Of a DNA stretch of 64,000 nucleotides, positions 31,779-39,995 are shown piece after piece. The notes beneath the pieces were generated by a model. The model saw only the letters and a program-made list of their open reading frames with translations, ran no database searches and was not told the origin of the DNA. The position numbers and the translations under genes were made by a program. The stretch's first letter is position 1; every line of letters starts with the position of its first letter. The DNA is from an uncultured Eggerthellaceae bacterium (GTDB lineage Bacteria; Actinomycetota; Coriobacteriia; Coriobacteriales; Eggerthellaceae): NCBI GenBank assembly GCA_947566075.1, contig CANOIM010000005.1:120630-184629 (forward strand). The letters run 5' to 3'.

Positions 31779-32784
31779 GGCTCTCCCCTCCCGCCTTCGC
31801 CCGCTTCCCCTGGACGCTGACGCGCATCCGCGGGTCCACGAGGCCATAGAGGATGTTGGCGATGAGATTCCCGCCGAACACGAGAGCCGCTGATACCAGC
31901 GCGATGCCCGCCAGAAGCGCCACGTCCCCGCCGATGCCCGCCGTCACGGCCGCCTGTCCTAGCCCGGGGTAGCTGAATACCTGCTCTACCAGCACCGACC
32001 CACCGAAGATCTCAGCGATCTGGGCGCACTGGATGGTGAGGGCAGGCAGCGTCAGATTCCTGAGGCCGTGATGCAGGATGATGGCCCGCTGGCTCTCTCC
32101 TCGGGCCCGGGCGAACCGCACGTAGGGGGATGCCATCACATCGATGGTCTTCTCGCGGGTATGGAGGGCCACGTTCGCCACCCCTACGATGGAGAGGGTG
32201 ATCGCTGGCAGCGCCATGTGGTGGAGCGCTTCCAGCAGCGTGACATCAGCAGCGGCCTTGCCGATGGGCTGGGAGAACCCGATGGGGAACCAACCCAGCC
32301 AGACGGCGAAGATGATGAGCAGGAGCAGCGCCACCCAGAAGGTGGGACTGGCCGCCAGGATGAAGCAGTAGGTCTTGACCGCGCGATCAGCCCAGGAGCC
32401 GCGATGGGTTCCCGCCCACAGGCCCAGGACGAACCCCAACAGACCGCTCACCACCCAAGCTGTGACCATGAGCGCCAAGGAATTGAGCGCCCGGGTGGCG
32501 ATGACCTCAGCCACCGGAGCGTTATAGCGGAGCGACATCCCCAGATCCCCTTGGATCAGACCCCCCAACCACGCGGTGAGCCGTTCGAAGAAGGGCACGT
32601 TCGCGCCCCAATAGGCCTCCAAGGCAGCCCGCTTCTCCTCTCCCAGATTCGCCAGAGCCGCCTGGCCCACATTGGCTTGCAGCGGGTCAATGGGAGAGGC
32701 GCTCACCAGGGCGAAGACGGCCACGCTCACGGCCACCATGAGCAGGGCGAAGCGCAGGACTTGTCCGGTGATGTAGCGCGCCAT
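31771..32784 (-). CDS. Nickel/dipeptide-type ABC permease, NikB/DppB-like
   Basis: A 337-residue permease, normal length, with six helices. The N-terminus MARYITGQVLRFALLMVAVSV is typical of DppB/NikB. The extracytoplasmic loop includes LTAWLGGLIQGDLGMSLRYN, and the EAA-like loop is VRFARARGESQRAIILHHGLRN. The C-terminus (GNLIANILYGLVDPRMRV) is also diagnostic. It starts 12 bases downstream of the binding-protein stop and overlaps the next permease, consistent with a five-gene operon running from 34449 to 29358. Confidence 0.94.
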   Translation of the reverse strand: MARYITGQVLRFALLMVAVSVAVFALVSASPIDPLQANVGQAALANLGEEKRAALEAYWGANVPFFERLTAWLGGLIQGDLGMSLRYNAPVAEVIATRALNSLALMVTAWVVSGLLGFVLGLWAGTHRGSWADRAVKTYCFILAASPTFWVALLLLIIFAVWLGWFPIGFSQPIGKAAADVTLLEALHHMALPAITLSIVGVANVALHTREKTIDVMASPYVRFARARGESQRAIILHHGLRNLTLPALTIQCAQIAEIFGGSVLVEQVFSYPGLGQAAVTAGIGGDVALLAGIALVSAALVFGGNLIANILYGLVDPRMRVSVQGKRAKAGGESHD

Positions 32785-32796
32785 GGACCGTCTTCC

Positions 32797-34449
32797 CTAG
32801 GATCCCCAGTACCACTCATCCACGTTGTTCACCAATGACCAACCGTGCCCGTGAGGGTGCGGCTTCTGAGCCGCTACCACCAGGCCATCTCGCTTGAAGT
32901 AGAGGTGATCCACGTTGCAGAGCCACACCCAGGTGGCAGCCCCTTGGGGAGCGAAGCCGGTCTTTCCATCCCATTGGGCCGCCTGCCATTCAGGGTAGGA
33001 CGCCTCTATGGTGGTGGTTGCCAGGGCGGCATCCAAGTGCGCGTCCACTTCCGCATTCTCATAGCAAGCATAGTTGCCCCGCGAAGGGCCGTAGTGCAGC
33101 GAATAGAGCTCAACGGGGCTGTTCGCACCCCAGCCCCAGAGCACCGGATCGGTGTATTGGCGCGCGTAGATGCCGTTCTCATCCCGAGTCCAGCCAGAGC
33201 CCACGGGGGTCACTTCGATGCCCACTTCGTGCATCTGATTGGCGAATTCGTGAGCGAGCGCCTGACGGACCGAATCAGAGGCGGCATAGAAGCAGGAGAA
33301 GGCAGCGCGGACGCCTTCGCGCTCATAGATGCCATCCGGCCCCTGCACCCAGCCGCCTTCTTCCAGGATGCGGCACGCCGCCGCTGGGTCGAACGGCACC
33401 TCCATGGCAGGGTTATACCAGGGCATGCTGTCAGAAACGCTGTATGCGGGCGTGCCATAGCTATTGAGGACGTTGTCTATGAGGGCCTGACGGTCCACGG
33501 CCAGGTTGACTGCCTGGCGGAGCGCTTCGTTGCAAGTCACGTCATTGCCCGCCGCGCAGGCCTCCCCCTTGTCTTCCTTGATGGATCCTGCGGGCACAGA
33601 GGGCAACGAGATGCCGCGTGAATCCACCGAAGCGCAGTTGAGCACACCATAGCCTGTCACCCGAGCAGCATCCACCAGGGTGGCAGCGGTATAGCAGACA
33701 TCCGCCTTGCCCGAAGAAGCCGCCGCCAGGGAGGCATCTTCGTCCATGAACAAGACCACCAGGCGCTCCATCTTGGGCGCGCTGCCATAGTAGTCAGGGT
33801 TCGCTTGCAAGATGACCTGCTGCCCGCGGTCCCACTGCTCCAGCATGTACCGGCCGCTGCCGATGGGGTGCGTCCCGTAGGTCTGTGCGTCATAGGCATG
33901 CTGAGGCACGATGCCCACCACCGCCAGGGTGTAGAGCAGAGCATTGAACGGCTTGCTCAGGTGCAGCTGGACCGTGGCGTCATCTACCGCCACCGCTTCG
34001 CGCACCATGGAAAGATCAGCCTGGGCAGCTTCGTTGGCGTTGATGCCATTGATGGTGAAGGCCACATCCTGGGCCGTCAAGGGCTCTCCATCAGTGAAGA
34101 ACACATCGTCCCGCAGGGTGAAGGTCCAGGTGAGGCCGTCTTCGGAGTATTCCCACTGAGTGGCCAGGTCCCCTTCGAAGGCCATAGCCTGGTTGGTGGT
34201 GATGAGGGTGGACTGGATGAGCGGTTCATGCACATGCTCACCGCACCCCCAGGCGAAGAGCGGGTCGAAGCCCGCTTCCGGTTCCGAAGAGGTGGTCATG
34301 GTGACGATGACCTGACTGGCATCCCGCCCATTATTGGAGGCAGCTCCGCTGGGCCCACAGGCGGAAAGAGCGCCCCCGAAAGCCAAAGAAGCCGCTCCTA
34401 TCCCCGCCGCCTTGACGAACTGCCTGCGGCTCAGATGAGTTCTCTCCAT
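32797..34449 (-). CDS. Nickel/peptide-type substrate-binding lipoprotein with Tat signal
   Basis: A 550-residue family 5 extracellular binding protein. It has twin arginines at residues 8-9 (SRRQFVKAAG) and a lipobox ending at C31 (LSAC), so a Tat-exported lipoprotein is likely. The mature chain has family landmarks FDPLFAWG near residue 61, LATQWEYSEDGLTWTFTLRDDVFFTDG near 95 and the His-rich C-terminus KPHPHGHGWSLVNNVDEWYW. Such proteins bind nickel chelates, heme or peptides. The His-rich tail and the His-rich ATPase in the same operon lean towards metal, but this is inference. ATG 34449 opens the operon, with an inverted-repeat operator candidate 22 bases upstream. Confidence 0.92.
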   Translation of the reverse strand: MERTHLSRRQFVKAAGIGAASLAFGGALSACGPSGAASNNGRDASQVIVTMTTSSEPEAGFDPLFAWGCGEHVHEPLIQSTLITTNQAMAFEGDLATQWEYSEDGLTWTFTLRDDVFFTDGEPLTAQDVAFTINGINANEAAQADLSMVREAVAVDDATVQLHLSKPFNALLYTLAVVGIVPQHAYDAQTYGTHPIGSGRYMLEQWDRGQQVILQANPDYYGSAPKMERLVVLFMDEDASLAAASSGKADVCYTAATLVDAARVTGYGVLNCASVDSRGISLPSVPAGSIKEDKGEACAAGNDVTCNEALRQAVNLAVDRQALIDNVLNSYGTPAYSVSDSMPWYNPAMEVPFDPAAACRILEEGGWVQGPDGIYEREGVRAAFSCFYAASDSVRQALAHEFANQMHEVGIEVTPVGSGWTRDENGIYARQYTDPVLWGWGANSPVELYSLHYGPSRGNYACYENAEVDAHLDAALATTTIEASYPEWQAAQWDGKTGFAPQGAATWVWLCNVDHLYFKRDGLVVAAQKPHPHGHGWSLVNNVDEWYWGS

Positions 34450-34470
34450 CGGTCTCCCCTTGATCGGCGG

Positions 34471-34495
34471 TGTTACGAATGAACGAAGTGTAACA
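34471..34495. promoter_or_regulatory. Inverted-repeat operator candidate upstream of the Ni/peptide importer
   Basis: TGTTAC (34471-34476) and GTAACA (34490-34495) form a perfect 6-bp dyad with a 13-base spacer. It lies 22 bases upstream of the binding-protein ATG, within a 233-base divergent region shared with the molybdoenzyme at 34683. It does not match the NikR consensus I remember (GTATGA-N16-TCATAC). The rest of the region holds short dyads such as AGGTAACCT near 34600 but no clear promoter boxes. Confidence 0.5.
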
Positions 34496-34682
34496 TTCCT
34501 TGTTCATTGCTGACTTCGCGAAGCGACGGATGGCGTGCAGAGACAGCCATGTCAGAACAACCCAGAAGGCACTAGGCCCCTGGGCTGTATTCCATTAGGT
34601 AACCTTTGAGGGATCAGATCCCTTACCGTTCGGCAACGGAGTATAAACACCTCAACTTGACCTCCACGAGAGAGGAGCTTGC

Positions 34683-37079
34683 ATGAGCAGTGGAGAATCA
34701 TTCGTGTACACCTGTTGCCCTGGTTGGGGTGACCACGAATTCTGCGCCATCAAGACGGTGGTCAAAGATGGCAAGATCGTGCGCACGGAAAAGGCTGACT
34801 ACACGGGGGCGGAGGCCAATGAGGGCTACATCTGCCAGAAGGGCATCATGTCCTGCCGCCAGCCCTACAACCCTAAGCGCTTGCTCTATCCGCTCAAGCG
34901 TGCCGGTGAGCGCGGCGAAGGCAAGTGGGAGCGTATCAGCTGGGACCAAGCCTTGGACGAGATAGCTGAGAAGCTGTTGGAGCTGCGGGAGAAATACGGT
35001 CCGGAGTGCCTGGCCATGTGGGATATCGTGGCATCTGTGCCACCGTCTCAGGGCCTGGGCGCGGTGCTGTCTTCCCGGTTCATGGGGCTTTGGGGCGCAT
35101 CTGACCCGGTCCAGGGCTATGGCCTTGACAACGGCCCCTTCTACGCCGCCTTCTTCGACATGGGCAACTTCTACAAGTACATGACCACAGATCCAGCGAA
35201 CTTCGACACCTCTGACCTCATCATCGTCTGGGGTGCGAATCCCATCGAGAACCAGCAGCGCATCGCCAAGCACTTGGTGGAAGCCCGGTCCAACGGCGCG
35301 AAGATCATAGATATAGGCCTCATCTTCGACGGCACAGCGGGTTTCGCCGATGAATTCATCCCCGTGCGCCCCGGCACTGACCCAGCACTTTCCCTTACCA
35401 TGGCGAACCTCATCATCCAAAGCGGCCGCTACAAGGAAGACTTCCTGTTGGCTTACACCGTGGCGCCGTTCCTCGTGCGCGACGATGATGGCATGTTCCT
35501 GCGCGACGCTGAGGGCAACTATCTGGTGTGGGATGCGGCGGCGAATCAGGCTGTGCCCATGGTGGCGGGGCAGCAGGAATCCCCCTGCTCTACCATGGAG
35601 CTAGACGGAGCCCACGAGGTGAATGGCGTTGCCTGCAAGACCGCCTTCGCCTGCCTGCGTGAGCACGTGGCATCCTACACGCCCGAATGGCAGGAGGGCG
35701 TGACGGGAGTGGCCCCTGAGGTGGTCAGGCGCCTGACCGATGAATACGTGAACGCTCCTAACGCCTACATCTTCGGCGCCTTGGGCCTGCGCTACCAGAA
35801 CCAGGGTGAGAGCTATCGCTCCTTCTACCTGCTGGGCATGCTGACAGGCAATCTAGGGCGGCCGGGCGCAGGCGTCACCTCTGAGATGCTCCCCTCAGGC
35901 TTCCCCCTTTCCTTCAATGATGCCCCCATCACCATGCCGCTGGGCCGCGAAGGCTACAAGGGCAAGATGATGCGCCAGAATGAGTTCATCAACCAGGTGA
36001 AGTCCCAGGAACCCTACCCCATCAAGGCGTTCTGGGTGGTGGCGGGCAACCCCGTACACAACTGCCCGAACCGGGGCCTCTGGCTGGATGAGATCTTCCC
36101 CCAGATGGAGCTCATCGTTGACGTGGACATCTGGATGACGGACACGGGCATGTACGCTGACTACGTGCTGCCGGACTGCATGCCCTTCGAACGCTACGAG
36201 CTGGTGGCCGCGGCTGCCTACAACCACGTGGTGCTGCAAGAGCCTGCTATAGAACCTGAAGGAGAGGCGAAAGACCCAACGTACCTCTACAGTGAGCTGG
36301 CGAAGCGCGTGGGGCTGGGCGAATACTTCGACAAGACGGCCGAGGAATGGATAGCCATCCGCCTCCAGTCCTCCTGGCCTATGATCGCCAACATAGATCC
36401 TCCGCTCACCTACGAGCGCCTGAAGAAGGAGAAGCTGGTACGCGCGGCCACACCGCCGGTGAATTGGGATCCCTTCATGGGCATGCAATTCGACACCCCC
36501 TCCAAGCGCCTGGAATTCTACTGTGAGCGCCTGGTACCAGCGCAAGCACAGATGGCCTCTTACCTAGAACCGCTGGAAGCTCCCACCCTCACCAGCCTGA
36601 AGAACGGGGATGCGAAGGGCAAGTACCACTTCTTCAGCGGCCGCCAGCGCTTCTTCATGCAGTCCATGTTCACCGATGACCCGGTCATGGCAGACCTGTC
36701 AGGTGGCCGTCCCACCGGCCGGATGAACCCGGCTGATGCCGCAGCTGAGGGCATCAAAGACGGTGACAAGGTTGAGATCTACAACCATCGCGGCCATGTG
36801 ACCATTGAGATGAAATTGGATCAGCAGATACCACCGGGAACCGTGCAATGCTGGTTCGGCTGGCGTCAAGAGGCCTTCGAAGATGGCATGTATTCTGAGC
36901 TCATTCCCGCCTTGGGCAGTGACTACACGCTGGATGACCGTTCCTGGCTGTGGGATAAGTGCGTGCGGGAGATGGGCGGCTTCCAACCCGGATTCGGCAC
37001 AGGCGGCATCGGCGGCATGGCGGGTTCCTGGGACACCATCTGGGACTGCGCGTGCGATATCCGCAAGGTAGAGGCTTAA
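34683..37079 (+). CDS. Molybdopterin (bis-MGD type) oxidoreductase, cytoplasmic, substrate unknown
   Basis: A 798-residue DMSO-reductase-family protein. There is no Tat signal. The N-terminal iron-sulfur region is non-canonical: C11-C12, then C21, then C51 (YICQKGIMSCRQPYNPKRLL), lacking the normal C-x2-C-x3-C spacing; H18 may replace one ligand. Further landmarks are ISWDQALDEIAEKL near residue 83, VWGANPIENQQ near 184, a substrate/pterin block FWVVAGNPVHNCPN near 455 and the C-terminal pterin domain from ~640. The molybdenum-ligand position cannot be assigned by eye. A two-[4Fe-4S] partner is encoded 10 bases downstream. Possible relatives are catechol dehydroxylases or acetylene-hydratase-like enzymes of anaerobes. 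It diverges from the metal/peptide importer. ATG 34683 has an AGAGAGGAG site. Confidence 0.85.
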   Translation: MSSGESFVYTCCPGWGDHEFCAIKTVVKDGKIVRTEKADYTGAEANEGYICQKGIMSCRQPYNPKRLLYPLKRAGERGEGKWERISWDQALDEIAEKLLELREKYGPECLAMWDIVASVPPSQGLGAVLSSRFMGLWGASDPVQGYGLDNGPFYAAFFDMGNFYKYMTTDPANFDTSDLIIVWGANPIENQQRIAKHLVEARSNGAKIIDIGLIFDGTAGFADEFIPVRPGTDPALSLTMANLIIQSGRYKEDFLLAYTVAPFLVRDDDGMFLRDAEGNYLVWDAAANQAVPMVAGQQESPCSTMELDGAHEVNGVACKTAFACLREHVASYTPEWQEGVTGVAPEVVRRLTDEYVNAPNAYIFGALGLRYQNQGESYRSFYLLGMLTGNLGRPGAGVTSEMLPSGFPLSFNDAPITMPLGREGYKGKMMRQNEFINQVKSQEPYPIKAFWVVAGNPVHNCPNRGLWLDEIFPQMELIVDVDIWMTDTGMYADYVLPDCMPFERYELVAAAAYNHVVLQEPAIEPEGEAKDPTYLYSELAKRVGLGEYFDKTAEEWIAIRLQSSWPMIANIDPPLTYERLKKEKLVRAATPPVNWDPFMGMQFDTPSKRLEFYCERLVPAQAQMASYLEPLEAPTLTSLKNGDAKGKYHFFSGRQRFFMQSMFTDDPVMADLSGGRPTGRMNPADAAAEGIKDGDKVEIYNHRGHVTIEMKLDQQIPPGTVQCWFGWRQEAFEDGMYSELIPALGSDYTLDDRSWLWDKCVREMGGFQPGFGTGGIGGMAGSWDTIWDCACDIRKVEA

Positions 37080-37089
37080 GGAGGATTCC

Positions 37090-37488
37090 ATGGATGACAA
37101 GACCATCCTCGTTGATCTGCAACGCTGCACTGGCTGTTGGACCTGTGCCCTGGCCTGCAAGGTGGGCAACAACCTGCCGGACTCAGATTTCTGGCTGACC
37201 GTGCGCACCGAAGGGAGTGGTGAGGGGATAGACCGTCCCGCAGGCACCTGGCCTGACCTGCATATGAGCTGGATCCCCATCTGGTCGAAGAGCTGCATCC
37301 GCTGCCCTTCGCGCATTGCCGCAGGTGAGAAGCCCTACTGCGTGAACAGCTGCCCCAACCATGCGCTTTACGTAGGAGACGGCGCAAAGGTGGAGGTGGA
37401 AGAGCTGCGTCAGAAGGGCTTCCGCATCTTCCAGCTGCCCGGCTGGGAGGACACGGCTTCGAACATCTTCTACGGTTCGAAGGGCTAA
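37090..37488 (+). CDS. Small ferredoxin-type partner subunit with two [4Fe-4S] clusters
   Basis: A 132-residue protein with eight cysteines in a two-cluster pattern: C13, C16, C19 and C23, then C69, C72, C84 and C88. It is much smaller than DmsB/NrfC-type subunits, which carry four clusters in about 200 residues. The second half of the usual fold is missing, but the frame is intact. TAAGGAGGATTCC links the molybdoenzyme stop to this ATG, so the two are surely coexpressed. It should carry electrons between the molybdopterin subunit and a cytoplasmic donor or acceptor; no membrane anchor gene is present. A hairpin follows the gene. Confidence 0.9.
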   Translation: MDDKTILVDLQRCTGCWTCALACKVGNNLPDSDFWLTVRTEGSGEGIDRPAGTWPDLHMSWIPIWSKSCIRCPSRIAAGEKPYCVNSCPNHALYVGDGAKVEVEELRQKGFRIFQLPGWEDTASNIFYGSKG

Positions 37489-37499
37489 GGCCAAGCATC

Positions 37500-38054
37500 T
37501 TGGCAAAGCGTCAGCAACCAAAGAGCGGCAGCCCATCAAGGGCTGCCGCTTGCACGAAGGGGGTCACCTGCGTTACCCATCCCCTTGAGCCTATCTTCGA
37601 TGATTCCTCTCGGGTGCTCATCCTAGGTACCATGCCCTCGCCGAAGTCCCGGGAGACGGGTTTCTACTATAACCACCCTCAGAACCGCTTCTGGCCCGTG
37701 ATGGCAGCCCTCTTCCAGGTGGAACGGCCCCAGACGAACCAGCAGAAGGAAGCCCTCGTGCGCGCCCATGGCATAGCGCTCTGGGATGTGCTGGCCTCCT
37801 GCACCATAGAGGGGGCAGCTGATGGCACCATTGCCGAATGCGTGCCGAACGATATCAGCCGTATCACAGGCCAAGCGCCCATCAAGGCCATCTTCTGCAC
37901 AGGAGCCAAGGCGTTCGAGCTCTATGGCAAGTACTGCGAAGCGCAGACAGGCATCCCCGCCACGCGCCTACCCTCCACGAGCCCCGCGAACGCATCCTGC
38001 TCCCTACCGCAGCTGATAAAGGCCTACCAGCAGATCCTGCCCTACTGCAGATGA
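37500..38054 (+). CDS. DNA-deoxyinosine glycosylase (uracil-DNA glycosylase superfamily)
   Basis: A 184-residue frame whose conserved domain begins near residue 27 (HPLEPIFDDSSRVLILGTMPSPKSRE). The motifs GTMPSPKSRETGFYYNHPQNRFWPV, IALWDVLASC and LPSTSPANA are those of the hypoxanthine/deoxyinosine glycosylase group, which removes deaminated adenine from DNA. The start is uncertain. The only standard in-frame start before the domain is TTG 37500, yet this would translate through a perfect terminator-like hairpin at 37524-37550. The true start may be a non-standard codon near 37563-37575, just after GAAGGGGG. It converges with the sufB gene across a strong bidirectional terminator. Confidence 0.85.
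   Translation: MAKRQQPKSGSPSRAAACTKGVTCVTHPLEPIFDDSSRVLILGTMPSPKSRETGFYYNHPQNRFWPVMAALFQVERPQTNQQKEALVRAHGIALWDVLASCTIEGAADGTIAECVPNDISRITGQAPIKAIFCTGAKAFELYGKYCEAQTGIPATRLPSTSPANASCSLPQLIKAYQQILPYCR
37524..37550 (+). terminator. Hairpin terminator after the molybdoenzyme operon
   Basis: A perfect 11-bp stem, AGCGGCAGCCC (37524-37534) with GGGCTGCCGCT (37540-37550), and a 5-base loop, 36 bases past the ferredoxin-subunit stop. There is no long T-run. It lies inside the apparent 5' end of the deoxyinosine glycosylase frame. Confidence 0.7.
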
Positions 38055-38055
38055 C

Positions 38056-38117
38056 GAAAAGTGAACGAAGCGAACGACATATGGGCCGCGGATATCGCGG
38101 CCCATATGGCACTTTTC
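38056..38117. terminator. Bidirectional terminator between the glycosylase gene and sufB
   Basis: A 13-bp inner stem, CATATGGGCCGCG (38078-38090) with CGCGGCCCATATG (38096-38108), is enclosed by an outer 8-bp pair GAAAAGTG (38056-38063) and CACTTTTC (38110-38117). The A/T-rich outer arms supply a T-tract in either direction, between convergent stops at 38054 and 38131. Confidence 0.9.
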
Positions 38118-38130
38118 TACGCAGCAAGCG

Positions 38131-39060
38131 TTAGTTCAGGAAGTCCTCTAGGATCTCCTGTTCGGCTTCCTCTTCGGTGAGGCCCAGCGTCATCAGCTTC
38201 ACGATCTGGTCTCCGGCAATCTTCCCGATGGCCGCCTCATGTACCAGCATGGCATCCTCAGAGGCCGCCTCGATGCCCGGGATGGCCGTCACTTTCGCAT
38301 CGCCCATGATGATGGCATCGCACTGCACATGGCCGCGGCACTTGGATTCGCCGATGACCAACGGGTTGAACACCTGCACGGAACGGTCTTGGGCCACAGA
38401 GCGCGATATCACCTGCACGCTGGCATCTTCGCCCTTGAGCTCTACCTTCATGTTGGAAGTGGCTGTTTGGTCATCGTGGGTGAGCAGCTTTTCGGTGAGC
38501 ACCAGCTTGGCCCCAGCTCCCAGCTCAGCGTTGGTATCGCGCACAGTAGAGGTGACACCGCGCAGCTGCACCAGTTCCATCTCACAGGAGGAGCCCTCTT
38601 CCATCACCACATTGGTGACCGGGTTCAGAATGCGCTCGCCCGTGCCCTCCCCTTCGCCATAGTGCTTTTCCACGTACTTCACATGAGAGTTCTTACCGCA
38701 GTAGAAGGTATGGATGCCATCGTGTTCGGAAGCGGCATGGCTGGAATTATGGATACCACACCCAGCGATGATGTTCACGTCGCAGTCTTCGCCAATGTAG
38801 AAGGTGTTGTACACCACATCCTTCAGGCCAGATTCCGTGACGATGACCGGGATGAACACGGTCTCTCCTTTAGTGCCCGGCTTGATATGGATATCTATGC
38901 CCGGATGATCCGTCTTGGTGGCTATCTCTATATTGGCGCTGGAGTTGCGCTCTACCAGCTGGCCATCTTTGCGGATATTGAAGGCGCCTTTCGGCATGCC
39001 GTGGATGTTCGCGATCTCAGCCAAGAGGTCGGCATCGATCGGAGTGAGATTCTCAGCCAT
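38131..39060 (-). CDS. sufB: SufB/SufD-family Fe-S scaffold, minimal (SmsB-like)
   Basis: A 309-residue SufBD-family protein, much shorter than classical SufB (~470-490 residues), with the right-handed beta-helix core (HTFYCGKNSHVKYVEKHYGEG, ILNPVTNVVMEEGSSCEMELV) and the C-terminal helical domain (EDAMLVHEAAIGKIAGDQIVKLM). Short SufB encoded only with SufC is what has been called the minimal SUF-like (SMS) system in anaerobes. The complex assembles [4Fe-4S] clusters on the cytoplasmic scaffold, matching the many Fe-S enzymes in this window. It starts nine bases after sufC and converges with the glycosylase gene. No SufD, SufS or SufU is adjacent. Confidence 0.93.
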   Translation of the reverse strand: MAENLTPIDADLLAEIANIHGMPKGAFNIRKDGQLVERNSSANIEIATKTDHPGIDIHIKPGTKGETVFIPVIVTESGLKDVVYNTFYIGEDCDVNIIAGCGIHNSSHAASEHDGIHTFYCGKNSHVKYVEKHYGEGEGTGERILNPVTNVVMEEGSSCEMELVQLRGVTSTVRDTNAELGAGAKLVLTEKLLTHDDQTATSNMKVELKGEDASVQVISRSVAQDRSVQVFNPLVIGESKCRGHVQCDAIIMGDAKVTAIPGIEAASEDAMLVHEAAIGKIAGDQIVKLMTLGLTEEEAEQEILEDFLN

Positions 39061-39069
39061 GATATGCTC

Positions 39070-39846
39070 CTAGCAGGTAGTGGGGATGTCAGTCAGATGC
39101 AGCTCCAACGGCTCTGAGAGCACGCAGCCGTTGATGCCCTTGCTGGCGAAGCCCAGATCGGGCATGAGGTCTTCCGGGGTGCCCGTGCGCACGATCTTGC
39201 CATTCTGCAGCACCACTACCTCATCAGCCAGCTGGATGATGCGCTCTTGGTGAGAGATGATGACGATGGAATGGCCTTCGCGGGCCTCGTGGATATCCCG
39301 GAACGTCTCGGTCAGGCGGTCGAAGCTCCAGAGGTCTATGCCTGCCTCCGGCTCATCGTAGATGGCCAGCTTCGGATCTCGCGCCAAGATGGTGGCTATC
39401 TCTATCCGCTTGACCTCGCCACCGGAGAGGGACTTGTCCACTTCCCGGGTGAGGTAGCTGGCCGAGCACAGGCCCACCTTCGACAGATACTCATTGCAAG
39501 CCAGCATGGGCAGCTTCTTGCCCGCAGCTATATCCAAGAGCTTCTTCACGGTCATGCCCTTGAAGCGGGCCGGTTGCTGGAAGCCATAGCCGATGCCCAG
39601 GCGAGCACGTTGTGTTATGGGCATATGAGTGATGTCTTCGCCATTGAAGGTGATGGAGCCGCTGGTGGGCTGCTCCATACCCATGATGAGCTTGGCCAGG
39701 GTGGATTTGCCGCCGCCATTAGGCCCGGTTATCACGGTGAAGCGGTCATCAGGCACGGTGAGCGAAAGCCCGTCGATGATGCGCTTCTTGGTGCTGGGAT
39801 CATTCTCCAGCGGCACCTCGAAAACGAGGTCTTTGATCTCTAGCAT
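39070..39846 (-). CDS. sufC: SufC-type ATPase of the minimal Suf system
   Basis: A 258-residue ABC-type ATPase of the SufC group. Walker A is GPNGGGKST, the SufC-type Q-loop is YGFQQPARFKGMTVKKLL, the signature is LSGGEVKRIEIATIL, and Walker B is LAIYDEPEAGID followed by the switch HQERII. ATG 39846 has GAGGAGATACTCCT upstream; an earlier ATG lacks a ribosome site. SufC hydrolyses ATP to drive conformational change in the SufB scaffold. It is the first gene of the sufCB operon and shares a divergent promoter region with fabH, which contains a short palindrome. Confidence 0.95.
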   Translation of the reverse strand: MLEIKDLVFEVPLENDPSTKKRIIDGLSLTVPDDRFTVITGPNGGGKSTLAKLIMGMEQPTSGSITFNGEDITHMPITQRARLGIGYGFQQPARFKGMTVKKLLDIAAGKKLPMLACNEYLSKVGLCSASYLTREVDKSLSGGEVKRIEIATILARDPKLAIYDEPEAGIDLWSFDRLTETFRDIHEAREGHSIVIISHQERIIQLADEVVVLQNGKIVRTGTPEDLMPDLGFASKGINGCVLSEPLELHLTDIPTTC

Positions 39847-39947
39847 AGGAGTATCTCCTCTATTCTCTGGCAGCATCCTGTGCTGCCTCCTCTTTCGCGC
39901 GCCATAGTAGCATGCGAACCTGCCAGGAAGCCAGCGAGAACAAGCGG

Positions 39948-39964
39948 TGATAAAACGGTTATCA
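39948..39964. promoter_or_regulatory. Palindrome between sufC and fabH, operator candidate
   Basis: TGATAA (39948-39953), spacer AACGG, TTATCA (39959-39964) is a perfect 17-base dyad, 32 bases upstream of the fabH ATG. It does not match the FapR or FabT sites I remember. Its place at the head of the fatty acid operon makes it a candidate site for a fatty-acid or Fe-S-responsive repressor. Confidence 0.5.
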
Positions 39965-39995
39965 TCTTGCCTACACGAAAGACCAAGGAGATGGC

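Noticed and set aside
34471..34495. NikR box
   Set aside because: Half-sites and spacing (TGTTAC-N13-GTAACA) differ from GTATGA-N16-TCATAC.
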